A stretch of DNA of 64,000 bases from Lachnospiraceae bacterium (GCA_022800815.1 JAAWRC010000015.1:18144-82143); one strand, 5' to 3'; positions 42,253 through 51,142 are shown, counted from the stretch's first letter. Notes: a model not told the origin generated them from the letters alone. Numbers and translations are program-made.

Positions 42253-42266
42253 TGTAAACGATTACA
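42253..42266. promoter_or_regulatory. LacI/CcpA-type operator 2
   Basis: TGTAAACGATTACA matches TGWAANCGNTNWCA at every position. It covers the expected transcription start of the liv operon, where a bound repressor would block it. Confidence 0.75.
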
Positions 42267-42315
42267 CCAGAAGAAAACATGATGTAAGCACGAAAAACAA
42301 AAAGGAGGTTTGTTC

Positions 42316-43578
42316 ATGAAGAAGGTAACGGCACTTTTGATGGCGGCATTGCTGGTCTTTAGCCTTGCGGGCTGCGGCCAGAAAGAGGAGGCAGAGAGCA
42401 AAGGCGAAGAAAAAAAGACCACGGAAGCGGCAAAGGCGGAGACGGAGGCGGCCCGGGAAGAGACGTCCGGCAGCCCGGGGGAATCCGGGGAGGCATCCGG
42501 CGACCCGATCAAGATCGGCCTGACGACGGTGCTGACCGGCGACCGTTCCCTGGAAGGACAGTATGCGTCCAACGCAGTGGAACTGATCGAGGAGGAGATT
42601 AACGGTGCGGGCGGCGTCCTGGGGCGCCCCGTGGAAGTGGTGATCGAGGATGCGCTGGGCACGGACGTGGGTGCGGTGAACGCCTACCGGAAGCTGGCGG
42701 CGGACGAGGACATCGTCGCAATCATCGGGCCGGACAGCTCCAACGACGGAATGGCCCAGTCTCCTTCCGCCCTGGAATTTGAAATTCTCACGACGGCGCA
42801 GGGTTCCTCCCCGACTTTGCGGGACATGTGCAACAATGACAATGAGTGGCTGTTCCAGCTGAGAGCCTGTGACGAGACCCTCTGTGCGGCACTGATCAAA
42901 TATGCGGTGGAGGATATGGGGCTGGAGAGTTTTGCAATCCTCCACGACACGGAGACGTCTTCCGCGGACCAGGCCAGACTGTTTACGGAGGCCCTGGCGG
43001 CTTATGACATCGAACCGGAGGTGGTGGTTCCCTTCACCACCGGGACAAAGGATTTTTCCTCCCAGATCGCACAGGTGCAGAACTCCGGGGCGGAGGCCAT
43101 CATCGGCGCCGCCTTCCAGACCGAGGCGGCGATCCTGGTGACCCAGATCCGCTCCATGGGAATGGACGTGCCGATCCTGGGATCCAACGCATTTGCGGAT
43201 CCGGTCACCATCCAGCTTGCCGGTGATGCGACGGACGACGTGTACTGCGCTTCCGCTTGGGTTCCCAATACACCCAATCCCAAGGGCAATGCGTTTGCCG
43301 CCAAATATCAGGAGACTTATGGCGAGGAATGCGGGAAAGCTGCGGCACAGATCTATGACCATGTCTCCATTATCTGCGAGGCCATCGAGCGGGCGGGCTC
43401 CACGGACCGGGCGGCGGTGAGAGACGCCATGAACACCATTGACAGCTACGAGGGTGCCATCACGACCTATGACTGCAGGACCAACGGGGACTGCGGCCGC
43501 GGCGGCCTGCTGGTGAGGGTGCAGGATCAGAAAGCGGAGATCATTGCACAGATCACGTCGGAGAAAGTGATTGATTGA
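42316..43578 (+). CDS. Branched-chain-amino-acid-type ABC transporter substrate-binding lipoprotein
   Basis: This is the extracellular binding protein of a HAAT-type ABC importer. The start at 42316 follows AAAGGAGG; the tracked TTG is two codons earlier. Seen in 420 residues: a lipoprotein signal with lipobox LAGC, an acidic linker rich in E, A and K, then the periplasmic-binding fold with IKIGLTTVLTGDRSLEGQYASNAVELIEEEINGAGGVLGRPVEVV and AIIGPDSSNDGMAQSP. It is the first gene of the LacI-controlled operon. The substrate need not be an amino acid; the family also takes urea, amides and other small molecules. Confidence 0.88.
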   Translation: MKKVTALLMAALLVFSLAGCGQKEEAESKGEEKKTTEAAKAETEAAREETSGSPGESGEASGDPIKIGLTTVLTGDRSLEGQYASNAVELIEEEINGAGGVLGRPVEVVIEDALGTDVGAVNAYRKLAADEDIVAIIGPDSSNDGMAQSPSALEFEILTTAQGSSPTLRDMCNNDNEWLFQLRACDETLCAALIKYAVEDMGLESFAILHDTETSSADQARLFTEALAAYDIEPEVVVPFTTGTKDFSSQIAQVQNSGAEAIIGAAFQTEAAILVTQIRSMGMDVPILGSNAFADPVTIQLAGDATDDVYCASAWVPNTPNPKGNAFAAKYQETYGEECGKAAAQIYDHVSIICEAIERAGSTDRAAVRDAMNTIDSYEGAITTYDCRTNGDCGRGGLLVRVQDQKAEIIAQITSEKVID

Positions 43579-43588
43579 CGGGCGGGAA

Positions 43589-43615
43589 AATGGGGAGCCG
43601 GAGAAGCTCCCCATT
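43589..43615 (+). terminator. Stem-loop between binding-protein and permease genes
   Basis: AATGGGGAGC pairs perfectly with GCTCCCCATT and is followed by CTCTT. A leaky terminator or mRNA-stabilising stem here would raise the binding protein above the permeases, as in many binding-protein operons. Confidence 0.6.
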
Positions 43616-43638
43616 CTCTTAGAAAGGACGGTGAGACT

Positions 43639-44505
43639 ATGAACCTGCAGTTGTTGATTTCCGGCGTGTCCATGGGAATCGTCTACGGGCTGATCGCCAT
43701 GGGCATGGTGCTGATCTTCCGGTCTGTGGGAATTATGAATTTTGCCCAGGGCGAGTTTCTGATGTTCGGCGGCTATTTCTGCTATACCTATAATCAGATT
43801 TTTGGTCTGCCCATTGTGGTATCCCTGATTCTGGCCTCTCTTTCCATGGGCGTGGTCGGCGTCTTGTTTATGAGATCTTCCTACTGGCCTCTCAGAAAGG
43901 CGCAGGCGAAGGCGATCATTGTGAGCGCCATGGGCGCCTCCATCGCATTTAAGGAAGGGGCCAGACTCATATGGGGCTCCATACCGGTCAGCATGGACCG
44001 GGTGGTCGAGGGGACGGTCAAAGTGGGAACGGCTTCGGTGCAGTGGCAGCACATTGCCATCATTGCGACCTCGGCGGTCATCATGGTGGCCGTGTACCTG
44101 CTCCTGGAGAAAACCTTTATAGGGAATATTATGCAGGCCACGGCCCAGGATCAGTACATGGCTTCCCTGACGGGGATCCCGGTGGTGTTTTCCATCGGCC
44201 TGACCTTTGCCCTGTCCGCCATGATCACGGGGGTGGGCGGAGGGCTTCTGGCGCCGATCTTCTTCCTGAACAACGTGATGGGGGCCACGGCGGGGTCCAA
44301 AGCCTTTGCGGCCATCGTGATCGGCGGTTTCGGAAGCGTACAGGGGGCCATCATCGGCGGACTGATCGTGGGGCTGGTGGAATCCTTCGGCGGAGCCTAC
44401 ATTTCCAGCACGTACCAGCTTGTTCTGATTTATGTGGTGCTGATTGCGATTCTGATGATCCGCCCCCAGGGAATCTTTGGGGAAAAAATACAGGAGAAAG
44501 CGTAG
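43639..44505 (+). CDS. livH: Branched-chain-amino-acid-type ABC transporter permease (LivH-like)
   Basis: This is one of two membrane subunits of the importer. It has 288 residues and about eight hydrophobic spans. Seen: LLISGVSMGIVYGLIAMGMVLIFRSVGIMNFAQGEFLMFGGY, typical of LivH, and KAFAAIVIGGFGSVQGAIIGGLIVGLVE, the cytoplasmic loop that contacts the ATPases. AAAGGACGG precedes the start. It is directly followed by livM. Confidence 0.9.
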   Translation: MNLQLLISGVSMGIVYGLIAMGMVLIFRSVGIMNFAQGEFLMFGGYFCYTYNQIFGLPIVVSLILASLSMGVVGVLFMRSSYWPLRKAQAKAIIVSAMGASIAFKEGARLIWGSIPVSMDRVVEGTVKVGTASVQWQHIAIIATSAVIMVAVYLLLEKTFIGNIMQATAQDQYMASLTGIPVVFSIGLTFALSAMITGVGGGLLAPIFFLNNVMGATAGSKAFAAIVIGGFGSVQGAIIGGLIVGLVESFGGAYISSTYQLVLIYVVLIAILMIRPQGIFGEKIQEKA

Positions 44506-45498
44506 GTGACGGCGATGATCGAAGGATTCAGATCCATAAAAAAGCCTTTTATAATTATGATGCTTGCTGTGCTCGTTCTCGGCAGCGGGCTGCCTTTTGT
44601 GACGTCCAGCTATATGCTCAGGGTGCTTAACATTGCCATGATCACATACCTGTGCGTGCTGAGCGTATATGTACTTCTGGGGATGTGCGGACAGAATTCC
44701 TTTGCCCAGGCGGGACTTTGGGGTGTGGGGGCTTACATAACGGCCAACGCCACCCTGAGACTGGGATTCGGGTCCATTCCCGCCATGCTGGCGGCGATTG
44801 CCGGAACTGCGCTGTTTGCCTTTGTCCTGGGTTTTGCCTTTTTCCGTCTGAGGCAGTATTACTTTACCTTTGCCTCCATCGGCCTTATGACGATCTTGAA
44901 CGGCCTGTTCATGAACTGGACGCCGGTGACGGGAGGGGCCTTGGGAATTTCCGACATTCCCCCCTTTCGGATTTTTGGGTTCACGGCCGACGGGGAAATC
45001 GCAAAGTTTTTTGTGATTTTTATCGTGTGTCTGCTGGTGAACGTGGTGATCCGGGTGCTGTTTCATTCTCCCCTGGGACGGTCCTTTATGGCGATCCGTG
45101 ATAACGAGCTGGCGGCCGACTGCCTGGGGGTCAACAGCCTGCTGGCCAAAAGCACCGCTTTTGCGATCTCGGGGGCGCTGTGCGGGGCGGCGGGGGCGCT
45201 GTATGCGTTTTTGTCCGGTTATCTCAGCTACCAGACCTTTACCTATCAGCAGTCCACCATGTACCTGATCATGATCATGCTGGGTGGAACCATCTCGCCG
45301 GTGGGGGCCATCATCGGAACCCTGTGCATTTCCTTGCTTCAGGAATGGGTGCGTCCTCTGCAGAATTACATGCAGTTCATCTATGGAATCGGAATCATGA
45401 TCCTGATGGTCGTTCAGCCGGAAGGTATTTTGGGAGGGGGGAAGACGCTTTATGAAAAATACATTAAACCCAAAAAGCGCAGTTCTGAAGCTGGATAA
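44506..45498 (+). CDS. livM: Branched-chain-amino-acid-type ABC transporter permease (LivM-like)
   Basis: This is the second membrane subunit, with 330 residues and about eight to ten hydrophobic spans. Seen: MCGQNSFAQAGLWGVGAYITANATLRLG and GRSFMAIRDNELAADCLGVN, family hallmarks. The annotated start is a GTG touching the livH stop; an ATG three codons downstream is possible too. Its last 47 bases overlap livG. Confidence 0.9.
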   Translation: MTAMIEGFRSIKKPFIIMMLAVLVLGSGLPFVTSSYMLRVLNIAMITYLCVLSVYVLLGMCGQNSFAQAGLWGVGAYITANATLRLGFGSIPAMLAAIAGTALFAFVLGFAFFRLRQYYFTFASIGLMTILNGLFMNWTPVTGGALGISDIPPFRIFGFTADGEIAKFFVIFIVCLLVNVVIRVLFHSPLGRSFMAIRDNELAADCLGVNSLLAKSTAFAISGALCGAAGALYAFLSGYLSYQTFTYQQSTMYLIMIMLGGTISPVGAIIGTLCISLLQEWVRPLQNYMQFIYGIGIMILMVVQPEGILGGGKTLYEKYIKPKKRSSEAG

Positions 45499-46213
45499 CG
45501 TCTGCAAGAATTTCGGCGGGGTCACGGCGGCCGACGCCATCTGCCTGGAGTTGTATCGGGGCGAGGTCTTTGGGCTGATCGGGCCCAACGGGGCCGGAAA
45601 GACCACGCTGTTAAACCTGATCACCGGAATCTACATGCCGGACAAGGGAACCGTGATTCTGGAAGACAAAAATATTTCCAGGCAGCCCACCTACCGGCGG
45701 GCGCGGGCGGGGATCGCCAGAACCTTCCAGCATCCAAGGCTCCTGGGCAGATGTGACATCCGGACCAACATTTACATGGGCGTCGACCTGGCCAGTAAGC
45801 GAAAGAAAAAAGCGGCAGACGAGGGGGAGCTTTCCTTCCTCATGGAGAGTGCGGGGCTGGGTCAGGTGGATTTGAAGGATACGGTGGACAAGCTCTCCTA
45901 CGGCCAGCAGAAGCTTCTGGAGATTATCCGGGCAATCCTCTGTGAACCAGGCGTCATGCTCCTTGATGAGCCGGCGGCGGGGCTGAATAACAAAGAAATG
46001 GAATATGTGGGAGCCCTGATTCGGATTGCGGTGGAAAAAAACATTGCGGTGCTTTTGATCGAACACGCCATGGATTTCGTGATGAATATCTGCGACCGGA
46101 TCACCGTGCTGAATTTCGGGCACCAGATCATGACGGGCACGCCGAAGGAGGTCCAGGAGGACGAGGAAGTGATCAAGGCTTATCTGGGAGGTGGAAATCA
46201 TGCTGGTCGTTAA
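45452..46213 (+). CDS. livG: ABC transporter ATP-binding protein (LivG-like)
   Basis: This is one ATPase of the HAAT importer. Seen in 253 residues: Walker A GPNGAGKTT, RTFQHPRLL, signature LSYGQQKLLEI, Walker B VMLLDEPAAGLN and IEHAMDFVMNICDRITVLNFG, diagnostic of LivG. It overlaps livM by 47 bases and livF by 14, so all are co-translated. Confidence 0.9.
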   Translation: MKNTLNPKSAVLKLDNVCKNFGGVTAADAICLELYRGEVFGLIGPNGAGKTTLLNLITGIYMPDKGTVILEDKNISRQPTYRRARAGIARTFQHPRLLGRCDIRTNIYMGVDLASKRKKKAADEGELSFLMESAGLGQVDLKDTVDKLSYGQQKLLEIIRAILCEPGVMLLDEPAAGLNNKEMEYVGALIRIAVEKNIAVLLIEHAMDFVMNICDRITVLNFGHQIMTGTPKEVQEDEEVIKAYLGGGNHAGR

Positions 46214-46940
46214 AGGGCTGCACTCTTTTTACGGAAATATAGAGGCTCTTCACGGCGTGGAGATCGAGGTGAAGGACAAAGAGATCGTTGCGCTCATCGG
46301 CAGCAACGGCGCCGGGAAGACCACGCTCTTAAACTCGGTTTCCGGACATGTGACAAAGACAGGGGAGATCCGCTTTCAGGAGGAGGATATCACGAAACTG
46401 CCGCCCCACAAGATTGCCAAAAGAAATCTTCTCCAGGTGCCGGAGGGACGCCACGTGTTTCCCGGGCTTTCCGTGGAGCAGAATCTCCTGGTGGGGACCA
46501 CGGCGGAGAAAGGACTCCGCGTGAGGGCCGGGAACAACGAAGAACTGCTGGAGATGGTATATGAGATTTTTCCCAGGCTCCTGGAACGGAAAAAGCAGCT
46601 GGCCTGGTCCCTTTCCGGCGGAGAACAGCAGATGCTGGCCATCGGCAGAGCGCTTATGGGGAAACCGAAGCTTTTGATGCTGGACGAGCCTTCCATGGGG
46701 CTGGCGCCCCTGATCATTGAAGAGCTGTTTGAAAAGATCGTGGAGATCAACAAAGCGGGAACCCCCGTGCTATTGGTGGAGCAGAATGCCCGTCTGGCCC
46801 TTAAGATTTCCGAGCGGGCCTATATTCTGGAGCGGGGCAAGATCACCCTTTCCGGGAAATCCGCCGATCTGATTCACGACAGCCGGGTGACGGAGGCGTA
46901 TCTTGGAAAACGAAACAAAGAACAGGAGAGAGGAACATGA
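46200..46940 (+). CDS. livF: ABC transporter ATP-binding protein (LivF-like)
   Basis: This is the second ATPase of the importer. The start at 46200 (MLVVKGLHSFYG) follows GGGAGG; the tracked GTG is three codons earlier. Seen in 246 residues: Walker A GSNGAGKTT, VPEGRHVFPGLSVEQNL (LivF hallmark), signature LSGGEQQMLAI, Walker B LMLDEPSMGLAP and VEQNARLALKISERAYILERG. Its stop overlaps the next gene by four bases. Confidence 0.92.
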   Translation: MLVVKGLHSFYGNIEALHGVEIEVKDKEIVALIGSNGAGKTTLLNSVSGHVTKTGEIRFQEEDITKLPPHKIAKRNLLQVPEGRHVFPGLSVEQNLLVGTTAEKGLRVRAGNNEELLEMVYEIFPRLLERKKQLAWSLSGGEQQMLAIGRALMGKPKLLMLDEPSMGLAPLIIEELFEKIVEINKAGTPVLLVEQNARLALKISERAYILERGKITLSGKSADLIHDSRVTEAYLGKRNKEQERGT

Positions 46941-47389
46941 TAATATCAGTAGGAAGCGATCATGCGGGATACAATCTGAAAAAGGCAATGATACCGTATA
47001 TGGAATCTCTTGGGCATACGGTGATTGATCATGGAAACAACGGTTCGGATGATCTGGTATACTTTCCGGACATGGCAAGAAAGGTGTGCGGGCCCCTGGT
47101 GAGGGGGGAGGCCCAGCGGGGAGTGATGTTCTGCGGAACGGGCGTGGGCGCCTCCATCGCCTGCAATAAAATACCGGGCATCCGAGCCTCCATTGTCCAT
47201 GACTACCACTGCGCCCACCAGTGCGTGGAGCATGACCATGCCAATGTCATGTGCATCGGGGAGAAGATTGCCGGGGAATGGCTGGCGAAGGATCTGCTGA
47301 AGGCGTTTTTTGAGGCGGAGGGCAATACGGACGAGAGAACGAAGCATGTGATTGAATTGTTGGACGAGATGGACGAAGGATACAAATAA
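46937..47389 (+). CDS. RpiB/LacA/LacB-family sugar-phosphate isomerase
   Basis: This family isomerises pentose, tetrose or galactose phosphates. Seen in 150 residues: ISVGSDHAGYNLKKAM (start typical of RpiB), VMFCGTGVGASIACNKIPGIRAS with the general-base cysteine, and HDYHCAHQCVEHDHANVMCIG. The ATGA overlap with livF ties it to the transporter. It is a paralogue of the rpiB at 51600 and probably acts on the imported compound's phosphate, not on housekeeping ribose. The substrate is unknown. Confidence 0.85.
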   Translation: MIISVGSDHAGYNLKKAMIPYMESLGHTVIDHGNNGSDDLVYFPDMARKVCGPLVRGEAQRGVMFCGTGVGASIACNKIPGIRASIVHDYHCAHQCVEHDHANVMCIGEKIAGEWLAKDLLKAFFEAEGNTDERTKHVIELLDEMDEGYK

Positions 47390-47399
47390 GGAGGGCAGA

Positions 47400-48185
47400 A
47401 TGGACAGGCAGTATTATATTTTTGACGCCGATACCCATATGTCGCCCTATGAGAATTTTGAGGGGAGCATCCACGCAGAGCAGTGGGAAGCCAGAATGTG
47501 CGCTGCCGGAGCGGACCGGGCGCTGGCCTGGCTGCTTCCCCAGGGGGTTCGGGACGTATCGGAGAGCAATGCCTATCTCTATGAGAACGCCAAAAAGAAT
47601 CCCAGGATTCTTCCCTTTGGCTGGGCCAACATCAAAGAAGGGCTGGAAAAGGCGAAGCGGGATGTGAAAACCTGCCTTTTGGAATACGGGTTTAAAGGCG
47701 TGAAGCTCAACGGGGCGCAGAATGAATACTATATTGACTCTCCGGAGGCGCTGGAGGTAATCCGCATAATTGCAGAGCACGGAGGGATGACGGCCTTCCA
47801 CATCGGGGCAGATTATCCGGAGTTTACGGATCCGGGGCGGGCGGCGAAAGCGGCCGGAATGTTCCCGGAGATGCCCATCCTCATGGTACATATGGGCGGA
47901 GCGGGGGATCCGGACGTCAGCGAGGCGGTGATTGAGACCGCCAGAGAAAATCCCAACATGTATCTGGTGGGGAGCGCCATCGGCGTGGACAAGGTGAAGC
48001 GGGCCATTGACATTCTGGGGCCGGACCGGGTTCTGTTTGGCTCGGACACTCCATTTTATGATGCGGGGAAAGTAAAACGGGAATATCTGCGGATGCTTGC
48101 TGCTTATGATGAGGAGACGACGGCAAAGGTGATGGGGCTCAACGCAAAGAGACTGTTTGGGATTGAGCCGGAAGGGAACGGGTAA
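47400..48185 (+). CDS. Amidohydrolase (PF04909-type) family protein
   Basis: Metal-dependent hydrolases or decarboxylases of the TIM-barrel amidohydrolase type. The start at 47400 follows GGAGGGC; the tracked start is upstream inside the previous gene. Seen in 261 residues: FDADTHMSPYE, GFKGVKLNG, GGMTAFHIGADYPEF, MVHMGGAGDPDV and LFGSDTPFYD with the metal-ligand aspartate. The first metal motif reads DTHM where relatives have HxH, so one ligand may be missing. It follows the isomerase by 10 bases. Confidence 0.8.
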   Translation: MDRQYYIFDADTHMSPYENFEGSIHAEQWEARMCAAGADRALAWLLPQGVRDVSESNAYLYENAKKNPRILPFGWANIKEGLEKAKRDVKTCLLEYGFKGVKLNGAQNEYYIDSPEALEVIRIIAEHGGMTAFHIGADYPEFTDPGRAAKAAGMFPEMPILMVHMGGAGDPDVSEAVIETARENPNMYLVGSAIGVDKVKRAIDILGPDRVLFGSDTPFYDAGKVKREYLRMLAAYDEETTAKVMGLNAKRLFGIEPEGNG

Positions 48186-48187
48186 CC

Positions 48188-49117
48188 ATGAATTTGGCGG
48201 TTTTGCTGGCGAGACAGATCGTGGTGATGTTTATTCTCATCAGTTTTGGCTTTGTGGCGGCGAAGTGCGGGATCGTCTCCAAGGAGGACGGTAAGGGGCT
48301 CTCCAAAATGGCCCTTTATGTCATTATTCCCTGCGTTCTCCTGAATTCCTTCCAGATCGAATTTACGGAGGACACCTACAGGGGGCTTTTCCTGGCCTTT
48401 GCCGCAAGCCTTCTGATCAACGTGTTTTACGTGGCCCTGACCTGGCTCTTAAATAAGAAATTTCCCATGAGCGTGGTGGAGCGGGCGTCGCTCATCTATC
48501 CCAATGCGGGGAACCTGATCATCCCGATGGTGGGGGCGGTCCTCGGAGAGGAGATGATTCTCTACTGCAGCGCTTTTATGGTGGTTCAGAATGTGTTCAT
48601 CTGGACCCACGGGAAGTTCCTGATCAGCGGGGAACGAAAGCTTTCCTTCCGGACCTTCTTTTTGAACAGCAGCATGATCGCAATCCTGGCGGGAATTTTC
48701 ATGGCGGTGACCGGGCTTAAGCTTCCTCCGGTGCTCCAGGAGGCGGTCGGCTCTGCCGGAAAGGCGATCGCGCCGGTCTGCATGTTCGTGACCGGAATCA
48801 TCATCGGCGGCGCTCGCTTTTCGGAGATTTTCCGGAGCGGGCGGGTGTATGTCATCTGCCTTGGAAGGCTGATTTTGTACCCTGCGTTGGTTGCGGCCCT
48901 GTTCTGGGCAAGCGGCATCTGGAGCGGGATGCCGGGCTCGAAGGAACTGCTTCTCATTGTTTTCCTGGCCAGCGCCGCACCGTCTGCCTCGAATATCGTG
49001 CAGTTTGCCCAGGTGTATGAAAAGGACGAGGTCAGCGCAGGGATGATCAACGTGCTGTCCACCTTGCTTTGCATCCTGACCATGCCGCTTGGCGTGCTGC
49101 TTTATCAGGCGCTGTAA
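48188..49117 (+). CDS. AEC (auxin efflux carrier)-family transporter
   Basis: AEC proteins are secondary carriers for organic acids or similar compounds. Seen in 309 residues: about ten hydrophobic spans, VAAKCGIVSKEDGKGLSKMALYVIIPCVLLNSFQ near the start, ERASLIYPNAGNLIIPMVGAVLG and FLASAAPSASNIVQFAQVYEKD near the end, all typical of the family. It follows the amidohydrolase by two bases, so the same operon has both an importer and a possible exporter or second carrier for a product. Confidence 0.85.
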   Translation: MNLAVLLARQIVVMFILISFGFVAAKCGIVSKEDGKGLSKMALYVIIPCVLLNSFQIEFTEDTYRGLFLAFAASLLINVFYVALTWLLNKKFPMSVVERASLIYPNAGNLIIPMVGAVLGEEMILYCSAFMVVQNVFIWTHGKFLISGERKLSFRTFFLNSSMIAILAGIFMAVTGLKLPPVLQEAVGSAGKAIAPVCMFVTGIIIGGARFSEIFRSGRVYVICLGRLILYPALVAALFWASGIWSGMPGSKELLLIVFLASAAPSASNIVQFAQVYEKDEVSAGMINVLSTLLCILTMPLGVLLYQAL

Positions 49118-49119
49118 CT

Positions 49120-49174
49120 GAAGCTGTTCTTCCATGGATTCGTGATCGTTTGTGGGAGAACAGCTTCCTTTTTG
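49120..49174 (+). terminator. Terminator of the LacI-controlled operon
   Basis: GAAGCTGTTCT pairs perfectly with AGAACAGCTTC around a 26-base loop and runs into CTTTTTG. Confidence 0.8.
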
Positions 49175-49239
49175 TCTCATAACCATCCGTTTTCTCCTCA
49201 TATAGTATAGATGATCGGACTTATGGGGGAGGTATTCCT

Positions 49240-49935
49240 TTGAAACGATGTGTGGAGTTTGTCATGGGCGTGGTCCTTTTGCTGGCGGTATTTGTCCTGT
49301 CCGGGCCGGCGGCCGGAGTCCTCTGGAACGGAAGTGCGGCCGTATCGGGAGGGACGTCGCCGGTGGTGGCCCTGGATGCCGGCCACGGAGGGGCGGACCC
49401 GGGCAAGATCGGCATCAACGAGGTCCTGGAGAAGGACATCAACCTGGCGATCACGCTGAAAACCAAGGAGCTTTTGGAGAAGGAGGGCGTGCAGGTGGTC
49501 CTCACCAGGACGGACGACAGGGGGCTTTATAAGGAGACGGATGGGAACAAGAAGCGGGCGGATTTAAACAGACGGTGCGAGATTATCGAGGAGAATCAGG
49601 TGGATTTCGTGGTCAGCATTCACCAGAACAGCTACGGCGACGGGGACGTTCACGGATCTCAGATGTTTTATTATAAAAGCTCTGAGAAGGGGAAAAAGCT
49701 GGCGGAGATTCTTCAAAAGGTCTTCAACGAGTCGGTCAGCAGCCGGGAGCTTAAGGCGAAGGAGAACGGGGAATACTATATGCTGCTCCATGTGTCCTGC
49801 CCCATTGTCATTGCGGAATGCGGCTTCTTAAGCAACTGGGAGGATGCGGAAAAGCTTCGGACGGAGAGCTACCAGGAGGAGGTGGCAAAGGCTCTGACAA
49901 AAGGGATCCTGCAGTACATAGACGAAGAGTTCTGA
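49240..49935 (+). CDS. cwlD: N-acetylmuramoyl-L-alanine amidase, CwlD-type
   Basis: CwlD makes muramic lactam in the spore cortex and is needed for germination. It starts at a TTG (49240) after GGGGGAGG. Seen in 231 residues: an N-terminal membrane anchor (about 8-25), VVALDAGHGGADPGKIGINEVLEKDINLAITLKTKELLE, SIHQNSYGDGDVHGSQMFYYKSS and IAECGFLSNWEDAEKLRTESYQEEVAKAL, carrying the zinc ligands H, E, H and the catalytic E. The length matches CwlD. CATATAGTATAG before it could be a sporulation -10 element. It supports an endospore former. Confidence 0.88.
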   Translation: MKRCVEFVMGVVLLLAVFVLSGPAAGVLWNGSAAVSGGTSPVVALDAGHGGADPGKIGINEVLEKDINLAITLKTKELLEKEGVQVVLTRTDDRGLYKETDGNKKRADLNRRCEIIEENQVDFVVSIHQNSYGDGDVHGSQMFYYKSSEKGKKLAEILQKVFNESVSSRELKAKENGEYYMLLHVSCPIVIAECGFLSNWEDAEKLRTESYQEEVAKALTKGILQYIDEEF

Positions 49936-50011
49936 TGCGGATATAAAATTTCTGCAATTTTTACAAAGAGTGGTCTTTCCATTTTTGGAAAAGGGTGATA
50001 TACTGAGTTTT

Positions 50012-51088
50012 ATGATGATCACGAAGCTGGTAAGGATAGACGAACTCCATATGGACGAGGCCGCCATTTGCGAGGCCGGGAGGGTGCTGGCGGGCGGCGG
50101 CCTGGTGGCGTTTCCCACGGAGACGGTGTACGGCCTGGGGGCCAACGGGCTGGATTCGGAGGCTTCCTCCAGAATTTATGAGGCCAAGGGACGTCCCTCG
50201 GACAATCCGCTGATCCTTCATATCACTTCCATGGAGGAGCTTTATCCTCTGGCGGCTGAGATTCCAAAGACAGCTTTGGCCTTGGCGGAGACCTTTTGGC
50301 CGGGGCCGCTGACGATGATTTTTAAGAAGACGGAGCTGGTTCCCCATGAGACCACGGGCGGCCTTGACACGGTGGCGGTGCGGATGCCGTCTCACCCGGT
50401 GGCGAGGGCCATCATCCGGGCGGCGGGGGTTCCCATTGCGGCTCCCAGCGCCAATGCCTCCGGCAGACCCAGCCCCACGAAGGCGCTCCACGTCCTGGAA
50501 GATCTGGACGGGCGGGTGGACATGGTCGTGGACGGCGGGACAGTGGGGATCGGACTGGAATCGACCATCATTGATGTCTCGGGGAAGAAGCCTGTGATTC
50601 TCAGGCCGGGATATATCACAGAGGAGATGCTCGCATCCCTGATCGGGACGGTGGAGCTTGACCCGGCTGTAACGGGGAGGCCGGGGGCGGATGTGAGGCC
50701 CAGGGCTCCGGGCATGAAATACCGGCATTATGCGCCGAAGGCGGAGGTGACCGTGTTTCTCGGAAGTCCCACCGAGGTGTGTGCGGCCATCGAGGAAGCG
50801 CTGCGAAAAGCGTCGTCGGCGGGAAAGCGGGCGGGAGTCCTCTGCACGGAGGAGTCCGAGCGGTTTTACGAGGCCCCGGTGAAGAAATGTGCCGGCAGCA
50901 GAAACGAGCCGGAGAGCGTGGCGAGGAGCCTCTACGACGTGCTTCGGGCCTTTGACAGGGAACAGGTGGACTGTATATTTTCAGAGAGTTTTGAGGAAAG
51001 CCCCCTCGGCGGGGCGATCATGAACCGCCTCTTAAAGGCGGCGGGATACAGAGTAGTAAGATGCGGAGAGACTTCGCCGCCAGGGTGA
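50012..51088 (+). CDS. L-threonylcarbamoyladenylate synthase (Sua5/YwlC)
   Basis: This enzyme makes threonylcarbamoyl-AMP for the t6A modification of tRNA. The start is 50012 or 50015 (MMITKLVRID); 14 tracked codons upstream are unlikely. Seen: GGLVAFPTETVYGLGANG, KGRPSDNPLILHI, TFWPGPLTMIF, VAVRMPSHPVARAII and PSANASGRPSPTKA of the YrdC domain, then a linker MKYRHYAPKAEVTVF and the Sua5 C-terminal domain (about 240-358). No Shine-Dalgarno is seen; a TATACT box ends eight bases before the ATG, so the mRNA may be nearly leaderless. Confidence 0.92.
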   Translation: MMITKLVRIDELHMDEAAICEAGRVLAGGGLVAFPTETVYGLGANGLDSEASSRIYEAKGRPSDNPLILHITSMEELYPLAAEIPKTALALAETFWPGPLTMIFKKTELVPHETTGGLDTVAVRMPSHPVARAIIRAAGVPIAAPSANASGRPSPTKALHVLEDLDGRVDMVVDGGTVGIGLESTIIDVSGKKPVILRPGYITEEMLASLIGTVELDPAVTGRPGADVRPRAPGMKYRHYAPKAEVTVFLGSPTEVCAAIEEALRKASSAGKRAGVLCTEESERFYEAPVKKCAGSRNEPESVARSLYDVLRAFDREQVDCIFSESFEESPLGGAIMNRLLKAAGYRVVRCGETSPPG

Positions 51089-51142
51089 CGGAGCGCCGCA
51101 TCGGATGTACATTGGCAATGAGAAAAAGTCAGGAGTGATGGT

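Noticed and set aside
42262-45624. 1120-codon open frame on the minus strand
   Set aside because: It is antisense to livK, livH and livM, is composed of His/Gln/Arg-rich low-complexity shadow sequence and has no recognisable domain. It arises from codon bias in GC-rich DNA.
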